Source of the DNA: Sphingobium herbicidovorans
GTDB taxonomy: Bacteria > Pseudomonadota > Alphaproteobacteria > Sphingomonadales > Sphingomonadaceae
DNA length: 64,000 bases
Reading direction: 5' to 3'
Assembly: GCF_002080435.1 (NCBI RefSeq)
Contig: NZ_CP020538.1
Span: 744,001-808,000, forward strand
The translations under genes and the position numbers were made by a program. The notes below the pieces were generated by a model. The model was not told where the DNA came from. It did not search any database and saw nothing but the letters and a program-made list of their open reading frames with translations. Shown piece after piece: positions 1-6,678 of this stretch. Within the stretch, counting starts at the first letter, position 1; the number at the start of each line of letters is the position of its first letter.

Positions 1-289
1 TCGCCTGGTCATCAGAAAAAGCGCGGTCCCCGGCCAGCGGCATGAAATTGTCGAACATGCCCGCGACATAGTCCTTGAAATGCGGGCGGTCGGGATGACG
101 CGCGACTTGCGTCTTTTGCCACGGCGTCAGCTTGGCATAGGTATCGACCAACATCTTCGAAGCGCGCTGTTCGAGCTTGTCGATCTCGCCGCTGATGTCG
201 ATATCTCCGGCGCTGGCGGTCGCGCGCAGTTCAATGACACGCGCCTCAAGCTCGGCGATAGGCTTTTCAAATTCCAGAAAACTAACCAT
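1..289 (-). CDS. accA: Acetyl-CoA carboxylase carboxyltransferase subunit alpha (partial, 3' end outside window)
   Basis: N-terminal 96 residues of AccA, read from an ATG at 289 toward position 1. The translation begins MVSFLEFEKPIAELEARVIE and continues with LTPWQKTQVARHPDRP and HFKDYVAGMFDNF, all typical of the AccA N-terminus. With AccD it forms the carboxyltransferase that moves CO2 from carboxybiotin to acetyl-CoA, giving malonyl-CoA for fatty acid synthesis in the cytoplasm. It starts 11 bases after the xerD stop, so the two are probably co-transcribed. The catalytic part lies outside the window. Confidence 0.93.
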   Translation of the reverse strand, partial: MVSFLEFEKPIAELEARVIELRATASAGDIDISGEIDKLEQRASKMLVDTYAKLTPWQKTQVARHPDRPHFKDYVAGMFDNFMPLAGDRAFSDDQA

Positions 290-300
290 GGCCGACGGCG

Positions 301-1218
301 TTAGGGCGCAGATGCTCCGTCGTCAACGGAACGATCGCGTATCGTCGCCAGTGGATGGCGGCTATTGACCAGTTCGACGAGACGGCGGCTATCGACATGT
401 GTGTAGATTTGCGTCGTTCCGATGTCGGCATGGCCCAGCATAGACTGAAGCGCGCGCAGATCCGCCCCGCCCTCCAGCAAGTGCGTGGCGAAGGCGTGAC
501 GCAGGACATGAGGACTCACTCGCTCCGGCGCGATGCCCGCAGCAGCCGCGAGTTCCTTCACCAACTGATAAAGACGGATGCGACTGACATGGCTTATGCG
601 CGATGGAAAGAGCCAAGGACTGTCGGCAGGCACATGGACAAGCCAGGCGGCTACGGCCCCGCGAGCCCGATCGGAAATCGGCACCAACCTCTCCCGCCCG
701 CCTTTGCCCTTCAGGATCAGGAATGGCCGGTCAGCGGCAAGCGCCCGACGCGGGAGGGACACCAGCTCCGTTGCCCGCAGACCCGAACCATAGAGCAGTT
801 CGATGAGGGCGGAAAGGCGCAGGTCTAGAGGCGCGGGATGCTCGACAGCCAGTTTCTGGGCGATCAGGGTAAAAAGAGATTCGACCTCTTGCCCGGACAA
901 TATCTTGGGCAAAGGTCGTCGCGTGACGGGACGCGGCAATGCAGAGGATGGATTGTCGGCACGCAGCCCCTCCTCTTCAAGAAATGCATAGAAGGCACGG
1001 AGCGCCGAAGCCTTTCGCGCGACGGAGGAAGCTGCGAGGCTCGCCCATGAACTGGCTAATCCGGCGATGCCTCCCTTTGCAGCGCCAGAAAGGCCGTTCA
1101 GCAGGACCGCGGCCCCCTCAAGATCGGCCCGATACGCAAGCAAGGTGTTGCGCGAAGCGCCACGCTCAGCCGCCATCATCTCCAGAAAGCGGTCGATGAG
1201 GGCGCTGTCCTCTCCCAC
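301..1218 (-). CDS. xerD: Tyrosine recombinase XerD
   Basis: 305 residues, the usual length for XerC/XerD. An N-terminal SAM-like DNA-binding domain (about 1-95) is followed by the catalytic domain. The full active-site set is visible: Arg148 in SGLRATEL, Lys172 in GKGGRE, His237 and Arg240 in HVLRHAFATH, His263 in LGHADI and Tyr272 in TQIYTH. With its partner it resolves chromosome dimers at dif during division. The start is GTG at 1218, only 4 bases after the stop of the upstream exported-protein gene, which suggests one transcript with the two genes before it and accA after it. XerD rather than XerC is chosen from general similarity and the accA neighbour; XerC is the main alternative. Confidence 0.88.
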   Translation of the reverse strand: MGEDSALIDRFLEMMAAERGASRNTLLAYRADLEGAAVLLNGLSGAAKGGIAGLASSWASLAASSVARKASALRAFYAFLEEEGLRADNPSSALPRPVTRRPLPKILSGQEVESLFTLIAQKLAVEHPAPLDLRLSALIELLYGSGLRATELVSLPRRALAADRPFLILKGKGGRERLVPISDRARGAVAAWLVHVPADSPWLFPSRISHVSRIRLYQLVKELAAAAGIAPERVSPHVLRHAFATHLLEGGADLRALQSMLGHADIGTTQIYTHVDSRRLVELVNSRHPLATIRDRSVDDGASAP

Positions 1219-1222
1219 AGCG

Positions 1223-3031
1223 TCAAGACCGGCTGATCGCCTCCGCCGCGATCATGCGTGCTTCAGGATCGAGCCCGACCTGATGCAGAGCCGCGACGAT
1301 ATGATATAAATGAGCCGGCGGCAAACGGCTCCAATCAGCCGTCTGCATACCCGTCGCCGCCAGCAGCGCGACGGTAGCTTTTTCTCCTCGCACCGCAGCC
1401 TGACCGATTGCCCTCGCCCACCGGCTGTTTGCTGTCAAATTCAGCCCGTTATCCTGAGCCAAGGACGCGCTCGCCTGCGAATTGACGCGCGCAAGTCCTG
1501 CGAGGCCCGCGATCAGCATCTGACCCTTGCGGCCGCCCGATCCCTCCACGAAGGATGCTATGCGGCTTTCGCTTATATCGACGACGCTGCTCGGCGCACC
1601 CACGGCCAGCAGCGCCCAAAGATCCCCAGCGCCATCCCCCTCGGCCTGGCGCGCCACTCCGCTCCAGCGGGCAGCGTTACGGTCGTAACCGGCCGTCAGC
1701 ATAGCGGCCACCAAATTGGCCGCATCCCGCGTTTCGACCGAACCGATCGGTAAAGCGGCCGCGGCGCGGGCGGTAGCGATCAATCCGACATAATCGGGCT
1801 GAGCATTGTCGCGCCATAATGTCCGCATCGCCTGAAGCCGTTCATCGGCCGACGCGCCGCGATAGGCGGTCCGCAGGGCTTCAATGCGGTCCGCCACATC
1901 AGAAGCGGCGTCACCATCAGCACCCAGTTGACTGTAGAATCCTACCAACGCCTTGTTCGAAAACACGCCCAACCGAGCTGCGACCTCGACACCCGGCAAG
2001 CGGCGAACAGCGCTCAATGCAGGCGCGCGCGCCTCCCACGCCCGAACATGCTGCCCTGCGGTGGCGTACAGCTGATCGGGAATTTCGACATTGAGGGCTG
2101 TCGCGAGTCCGAACCGCCACGCTGTCAGCCGATCAACCTCGTCCCATTCGATCTTGACCGACCGCCGCGCATTGAAGCCCGTGCCCACGACCTTTTCCGC
2201 AAGGCGATAATCGATCCCGCGCACCACGCCTCGCCGCTGCGCCTGATTGAGCGTGGCGCTTGCCGTTCCCTGATCACCAGATAAAGCCGCGCAGATCGGA
2301 CGAGTCATGTCCCATCCCGGCTCTTCGCTATAGCGGAGAGCGCCAGCCGAAAGCGGGCAAAGTCCGGCGGGATCGGCCGTCGCCAGATAGGTCTGCATCG
2401 CCACCGCATAAAGCCGTGGCGTGAACTGATCCGAATCGACGCTTTGCACCAGCAGCCGTGCACTGTCGGCCTCTCCCATCCGCAACAGCAACCAGGCACG
2501 CTCGGCTACCCAATCCGCGCCATTAATATCGCGCGGCGTGTCAGTGGCGGACAAAAGGGCGCGGCGCAGCAGGATGGAGGCCCAGCGTGACGTGATCGGC
2601 GCCCGCGTCTCTTTCATCAATGTTGCAAGAAAAAGGCCGGAGCGTCTGCCAAAAGCATCCGCCGCAAGCCCAAGCTGCGCTGAAGTCAGTGGTCCGACAC
2701 GATCCAGCGACCGACGCGCGCCTTCGGGCAGGTCATATTTCTGCTTCTGCGCCGCCAGTTCTTCCTCGGTCAGCGCATCCTCGGAAGCATTGCTGAGGGC
2801 GTCATCGGCGGGCGCAACATCGGCGAAGGGCAAGGGCTGAACCATGGGCGCCGGAACAGCCGGCGTTGCGGGGCGAGCAGGCTGGGCCCCTGATGGCGCC
2901 GGAGCGGCCGGTGCTTCGCCAAAGCCGGGCGGCAGGAGCGATTCAGGAGCGTCCTGCGCGATCACCGGCAGCGCGAGAGCGAGCGCAAGCGTACCCAGCG
3001 CGCATTTCGCATTCACCCGGCTATGGCGCAT
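1223..3031 (-). CDS. Exported protein of unknown function, 602 aa
   Basis: I do not recognise the family. The first 25 residues form a signal peptide (basic start, LALALALPVIAQ, cleavage near AQ-DA). Residues about 26-75 are rich in Pro and Ala and look disordered. The rest is Ala- and Leu-rich and alpha-helical with many Arg, like a helical-repeat (TPR or Sel1-type) scaffold, but no repeat motif is clear. A periplasmic or envelope-bound role is inferred. It begins 4 bases after the stop of a small membrane protein gene and ends 4 bases before xerD, so the three look like one operon. Codon use matches the neighbours, so it is a real and probably lineage-specific gene. Confidence 0.8.
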   Translation of the reverse strand: MRHSRVNAKCALGTLALALALPVIAQDAPESLLPPGFGEAPAAPAPSGAQPARPATPAVPAPMVQPLPFADVAPADDALSNASEDALTEEELAAQKQKYDLPEGARRSLDRVGPLTSAQLGLAADAFGRRSGLFLATLMKETRAPITSRWASILLRRALLSATDTPRDINGADWVAERAWLLLRMGEADSARLLVQSVDSDQFTPRLYAVAMQTYLATADPAGLCPLSAGALRYSEEPGWDMTRPICAALSGDQGTASATLNQAQRRGVVRGIDYRLAEKVVGTGFNARRSVKIEWDEVDRLTAWRFGLATALNVEIPDQLYATAGQHVRAWEARAPALSAVRRLPGVEVAARLGVFSNKALVGFYSQLGADGDAASDVADRIEALRTAYRGASADERLQAMRTLWRDNAQPDYVGLIATARAAAALPIGSVETRDAANLVAAMLTAGYDRNAARWSGVARQAEGDGAGDLWALLAVGAPSSVVDISESRIASFVEGSGGRKGQMLIAGLAGLARVNSQASASLAQDNGLNLTANSRWARAIGQAAVRGEKATVALLAATGMQTADWSRLPPAHLYHIVAALHQVGLDPEARMIAAEAISRS

Positions 3032-3035
3032 GATC

Positions 3036-3224
3036 TTATTTGCCCAGCTTTTCGGCGGGAATGGCCTTTTCCACGCGCTGCTGCGGCTGCTCCCCGCCGC
3101 GCGACCAGAGCAGCGCGACCAAGCCGACCAGCAGGACGATCAGGACAATGGGAATGATAGGCAGGCGTGACCCCCGACGGCGTGAGCTGCTTTCGAAGGT
3201 ACTGAAGGAACGGTTGCTTCTCAT
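3036..3224 (-). CDS. Small single-pass membrane protein, 62 aa
   Basis: Starts at ATG 3224. A basic Ser/Arg-rich N-terminus of about 20 residues (several Arg including RRRGSR) precedes one hydrophobic helix of about 20 residues (IPIVLIVLLVGLVALLW), then a short polar tail ending AIPAEKLGK. The topology should be N-in, with the tail in the periplasm. It is directly upstream of the 602-residue exported protein with only 4 bases between them, so the two may work together in the envelope. It is divergent from aroK. The function is unknown. Confidence 0.65.
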   Translation of the reverse strand: MRSNRSFSTFESSSRRRGSRLPIIPIVLIVLLVGLVALLWSRGGEQPQQRVEKAIPAEKLGK

Positions 3225-3306
3225 GGATCCTTGTGCGGCCTAGCCGTAAAGTTGAGGAAAGATGCGATTTGCCTCTGCGACGGGTGGATGTATAGCCCCC
3301 TCGGCC

Positions 3307-3855
3307 ATGCAGCGAAACAGCAAATCCGTGTCCCCGCAGTCGAAGCGCGGTTCAATCGTCCTCATAGGTATGATGGGCGTTGGAAAATCGACGGTCGGCC
3401 GCAGGCTCGCCGCGCGCCTCGGCCTGGCGTTCGTGGACGCCGACGAGGAAATCGAAAAGGCGGCCGGCATGACGATCAGCGAGATGTTCTCGCGCTACGG
3501 CGAGTCCTATTTTCGTGATGGCGAACGGCGGGTAATCGCCCGGCTGCTGGATGACGAGCCCAAGGTCATCGCGACCGGCGGCGGCGCCTTCATGCAGGAC
3601 GAGACGCGCGCGCTAATTCTCGATCAGGCAACAGCGGTGTGGTTGGATGCCGATATCGACACATTGGTTGATCGCGTCTCCCGCCGCGAGGGCCGCCCCC
3701 TGCTGGCGGGGAAGGATCCGCGCGTCGTGCTGACCGAACTCGCCACGGTGCGCAATCCTGTCTACGCACTCGCCCCCATTCATGTGAAGAGCATCGCCGC
3801 GCCCCATGAAGTGGCGGTCGAACGCATCCTGGAGAAATTGACCGAATGGCATTAG
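3307..3855 (+). CDS. aroK: Shikimate kinase
   Basis: 182 residues from ATG 3307. Shikimate kinase phosphorylates shikimate at the 3-hydroxyl, a late step toward chorismate. Visible motifs are the Walker A loop GMMGVGKST (about residues 21-29), the shikimate-binding DADEEIE segment, FRDGERR and the GGGAF loop. The start is uncertain. An upstream in-frame ATG at 3262 has a GAGGAAA Shine-Dalgarno just before it and would add 15 residues; 3307 gives the usual family length but has no clear ribosome binding site. The last 10 bases overlap the start of aroB, so translation of the pair is probably coupled. Confidence 0.93.
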   Translation: MQRNSKSVSPQSKRGSIVLIGMMGVGKSTVGRRLAARLGLAFVDADEEIEKAAGMTISEMFSRYGESYFRDGERRVIARLLDDEPKVIATGGGAFMQDETRALILDQATAVWLDADIDTLVDRVSRREGRPLLAGKDPRVVLTELATVRNPVYALAPIHVKSIAAPHEVAVERILEKLTEWH

Positions 3856-4952
3856 TCCGTGTCGCGCTGGGCGCGCGCAGCTATGATATCGTGATTGAGC
3901 AGGGCGCTTTGGATCGGTCTGGCGAACACCTCGCCAGATACACGCGTAACGGGCGTTTGGTGGTCATAACCGACATCAACGTGGCAGAAGCCCAGTTACA
4001 ACGGCTTGAAACCGCCCTGAACGCCTCCGGAATCGCGGTCGAACCGATCGTCCTTCCCGCAGGCGAGCAGACAAAGAGCTGGCGGCATCTGGAACAACTG
4101 CTCGACCAGTTGCTGACGCTGGAAGTGGAGCGTGGCGATCATGTCATCGCGCTGGGCGGTGGCGTAATCGGAGACCTTGTGGGGTTTGCCGCCTCGGTGC
4201 TGAAACGCGGCTGCCATTTCATACAGGTGCCGACCACATTGCTTGCGCAGGTGGACAGTTCTGTGGGTGGCAAGACGGCAATCAATACCAGCGCGGGCAA
4301 GAATCTGATCGGCAGCTTCTATCAGCCCAGCCTGGTCCTGATCGACCCTTCCACGCTCGACAGTCTGCCGCTGCGCGAAACGCGGGCGGGCTATGCAGAG
4401 GTCGTCAAATATGGGCTGATTGACGATCCCGATTTCTTCGCGTGGTGCGAGACCGAGGGGCATCGCTTGCTGGAAGGCGATGCCAAGGCCCGCGAATTCG
4501 CGATTGAGCGCAGCGTTCAGGCAAAAGCCGCAATTGTCGCGGATGACGAGCGCGAAACCTCGGGGCGGCGCGCGCTGCTCAACCTTGGCCACACCTTCGG
4601 CCACGCGCTGGAGGCGGACACAGGCTTTTCCGACAAGCTGTTGCATGGAGAAGGCGTTGCTGCGGGGATGGCCCTCGCCTTCCGCTATTCGGCACGGCTT
4701 GGGCTATGCCCGCCCGCTGATGCGGAGCGCGTGACTGCGCATTTAAAAGCTGTTGGGCTACCCCACGATCTCTCCAGCGCTCATGTCAAAGGCGATGGCG
4801 CATCGCTGGTCGCGCACATGCTGCACGACAAGAAAATGGCCGCAGGCGCCCTGCCCTTCTTGTTGGCCCGTGGTATCGGGCAGACGTTCTTGTCGAAAGA
4901 CGTGTCACTGCAGGATGTATCCGCGTTTCTCGATGAGGACCGGACCGGCTGA
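3846..4952 (+). CDS. aroB: 3-dehydroquinate synthase
   Basis: 368 residues, normal family length. It converts DAHP to 3-dehydroquinate with NAD and a divalent metal. The NAD-binding GGGVIGDLVGF segment, the PTTLLAQVDSSVGGKTAIN signature and the metal-ligand NLGHTFGHALE motif (HxxxH) are all present. It overlaps aroK by 10 bases, the classical aroKB pair. A strong terminator hairpin lies about 90 bases after its stop, so the transcript likely ends there. Confidence 0.96.
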   Translation: MALVRVALGARSYDIVIEQGALDRSGEHLARYTRNGRLVVITDINVAEAQLQRLETALNASGIAVEPIVLPAGEQTKSWRHLEQLLDQLLTLEVERGDHVIALGGGVIGDLVGFAASVLKRGCHFIQVPTTLLAQVDSSVGGKTAINTSAGKNLIGSFYQPSLVLIDPSTLDSLPLRETRAGYAEVVKYGLIDDPDFFAWCETEGHRLLEGDAKAREFAIERSVQAKAAIVADDERETSGRRALLNLGHTFGHALEADTGFSDKLLHGEGVAAGMALAFRYSARLGLCPPADAERVTAHLKAVGLPHDLSSAHVKGDGASLVAHMLHDKKMAAGALPFLLARGIGQTFLSKDVSLQDVSAFLDEDRTG

Positions 4953-5042
4953 CCAAGCTGTGCGCCTGAAGCAAACTTGGGAAGCCGAAGGCGCTCACAT
5001 TGCCTTCGACTTTGCACAGGCTACCAGCCATCCCCCGGAAAC

Positions 5043-5070
5043 AAAAAGGGCGCCTGACGGGCGCCCTTTT
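5043..5070. terminator. Bidirectional rho-independent terminator between aroB and rpmE
   Basis: A perfect 7-bp GC stem (GGGCGCC at 5048-5054, GGCGCCC at 5060-5066) has a 5-base loop, with an A-run on its left and TTTT on its right. It therefore reads as a terminator on both strands, which fits the convergent aroB (+) and rpmE (-) genes. Confidence 0.85.
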
Positions 5071-5093
5071 CATTCGTCTGTAAAACGAAGCGA

Positions 5094-5318
5094 TTACTTC
5101 TTCAGTGTAAGACCGCCGAAACGCTTGTTGAAGCGCGCCACCTGGCCGCCCTGCTCCAGCTGGCGTTGGCCGCCGGTCCATGCCGGGTGCGACTTGGGAT
5201 CAATGTCGAGTGCCAGCGTATCGCCTTCCTTGCCCCACGTCGAACGTGTGCGGAAAGTGGTGCCGTCGGTCATCTGGACGGTGATGAAGTGGTAATCGGG
5301 GTGCGTATCGGCCTTCAT
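5094..5318 (-). CDS. rpmE: 50S ribosomal protein L31 (zinc-independent form)
   Basis: 74 residues from ATG 5318, chosen because [10 protein letters not shown] is the conserved L31 start and GGAG lies just upstream. The body has HPAWTGGQ and the C-terminal [11 protein letters not shown] typical of L31. The CxxC pair of the zinc-ribbon form is absent (the position reads VQMTDGTTF), so this paralogue type should not need zinc. It is a component of the large subunit at the central protuberance. A short hairpin occupies its 5' leader. Confidence 0.95.
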   Translation of the reverse strand: MKADTHPDYHFITVQMTDGTTFRTRSTWGKEGDTLALDIDPKSHPAWTGGQRQLEQGGQVARFNKRFGGLTLKK

Positions 5319-5336
5319 GGATTTGCTCCGTCGATG

Positions 5337-5355
5337 GGCCGGTTTCCGACCGGCC
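5337..5355 (-). promoter_or_regulatory. rpmE: Hairpin in the rpmE leader
   Basis: A perfect 7-bp inverted repeat GGCCGGT / ACCGGCC with a 5-base loop ends 19 bases before the rpmE start. It could stabilise the leader or serve as a target for autoregulation by L31. No T-run follows, so it is not a terminator. The role is inferred. Confidence 0.35.
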
Positions 5356-5523
5356 ATGGATGCGTAAAATAGCGAAGGCGCGCGGTTACATGGGATTGCC
5401 GCTGAACGCAACCCTTCTCGTAAGCCGCACGGGCCGTGTTTGACGATACGAGCGCGACGGTAGAAACCGCGGACGCGGTAGGCCGATACGGACGTCAGAT
5501 CCCAAGGTACGCCGGGATGAAAC

Positions 5524-6006
5524 CTAATCCTCTGGTGGATCGGCGATCATCGCGACGAAATTCGCCTCGGCGCACAGCTTACCATCCACCGACGCCTTGC
5601 CGATAAATTTGCAAACGCGACCTCGAATCTGAAGCAGTTCGACATGCATGTCGAGCAGACAGCCGGGCTCCACAGGATTCCGGAACTTCGCTCCATCAAT
5701 GCTCATGAAATAGACGAGTTTGCCCGAACCGCGAAGCTCGAGCGTTTCTACCGTCAGCACGCCCGCAGCCTGCGCCATTGCCTCGACGATCAATACGCCG
5801 GGCATGATGGGCCGACCAGGGAAATGCCCCTGGAAAAAAGACTCGTTTATCGACACGGCCTTAACCGCGTGGATTCTCTCATTGGGTACGAGAGCGGCCA
5901 CGCGATCGACGAGCAGCATCGGATAGCGGTGCGGCAGCGCCGCCATGATCCCACGAATATCAATGGAACCAATGGCGGCGGAGGCCGCGTGAACTTCCCC
6001 CGTCAT
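5524..6006 (-). CDS. fabZ: 3-hydroxyacyl-ACP dehydratase FabZ
   Basis: 160 residues, hot-dog fold. It removes water from 3-hydroxyacyl-ACP in fatty acid elongation. [12 protein letters not shown] near the N-terminus and [19 protein letters not shown] contain the catalytic His and the following Glu of the family. It starts 9 bases after the skp stop and is the last gene of the rpsB-to-fabZ block. In many other Proteobacteria lpxD sits before fabZ and lpxA after it; here skp precedes it directly and rpmE follows. Confidence 0.96.
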   Translation of the reverse strand: MTGEVHAASAAIGSIDIRGIMAALPHRYPMLLVDRVAALVPNERIHAVKAVSINESFFQGHFPGRPIMPGVLIVEAMAQAAGVLTVETLELRGSGKLVYFMSIDGAKFRNPVEPGCLLDMHVELLQIRGRVCKFIGKASVDGKLCAEANFVAMIADPPED

Positions 6007-6015
6007 CGACCAGGG

Positions 6016-6678
6016 TCAGCGCGAACTGGGCTGCTGCGACGGATTGGCGGGGGCCGCTGCGGCAGGCGTCTGCGCCTGGCCACGCGCGCCGCCGGGCTGC
6101 CAGCCTGCGGGCGGTGTAATGCCGACGCTGGGCACCAGCGCGTTCAGCTCGGTCACAACCTGCTGCGTGATATCGACCGTTGGCTGATAGGACACGGTCG
6201 CGTCGGGAGCGAGGATCAGGTCAACTTTTGCCTTGGTCATCGCAGACTTGAGCGCATCAGACAACTTGGCCGAAATCTGTTCTTCGACATAGGCGTTCGC
6301 CAGCGCGATCGGCTGACCCATCCGCTGCAACTCGGCCTGACCGTTCTGACCGGCCTTCTGATAGGCTTCATACTGGGTCTGGATCGCCGGGGTCGGCTTG
6401 TTGCCTGCCGCCTTCATCGCGGTTTCCAGAGCGGCGCCCTTTGCCTTGAGATCAGCGTCGATCGCATTCTTGCGCGCGGTGAAGCTGTCGATCTGCGCCT
6501 TGTACGTGGTCTGGATCTGGGTACGCGCGGTCGTGTAGGCGGAGCTGGTCGCAACGGCCCGCTGCAGGTCGGCAACTGCAATGCCCGTCTTTGATTGAGC
6601 GGCAGCCGGCGCACTGGTCAGCACGATGGCAGTCATGGGCGCAAGAGCGAGCGCCGCAGCTTTGATGATCGTCTTCAT
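6016..6678 (-). CDS. skp: Periplasmic chaperone of the OmpH/Skp family
   Basis: 220 residues from ATG 6678. A signal peptide (about 1-28, ending TSAPAAAQ) is followed by an OmpH domain with long amphipathic helices (about 40-150) and a Pro/Gln-rich disordered tail. Skp holds unfolded outer-membrane proteins in the periplasm for delivery to BamA. The start shares one base with the bamA stop (TAATG), so the two are translationally coupled. Confidence 0.88.
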   Translation of the reverse strand: MKTIIKAAALALAPMTAIVLTSAPAAAQSKTGIAVADLQRAVATSSAYTTARTQIQTTYKAQIDSFTARKNAIDADLKAKGAALETAMKAAGNKPTPAIQTQYEAYQKAGQNGQAELQRMGQPIALANAYVEEQISAKLSDALKSAMTKAKVDLILAPDATVSYQPTVDITQQVVTELNALVPSVGITPPAGWQPGGARGQAQTPAAAAPANPSQQPSSR

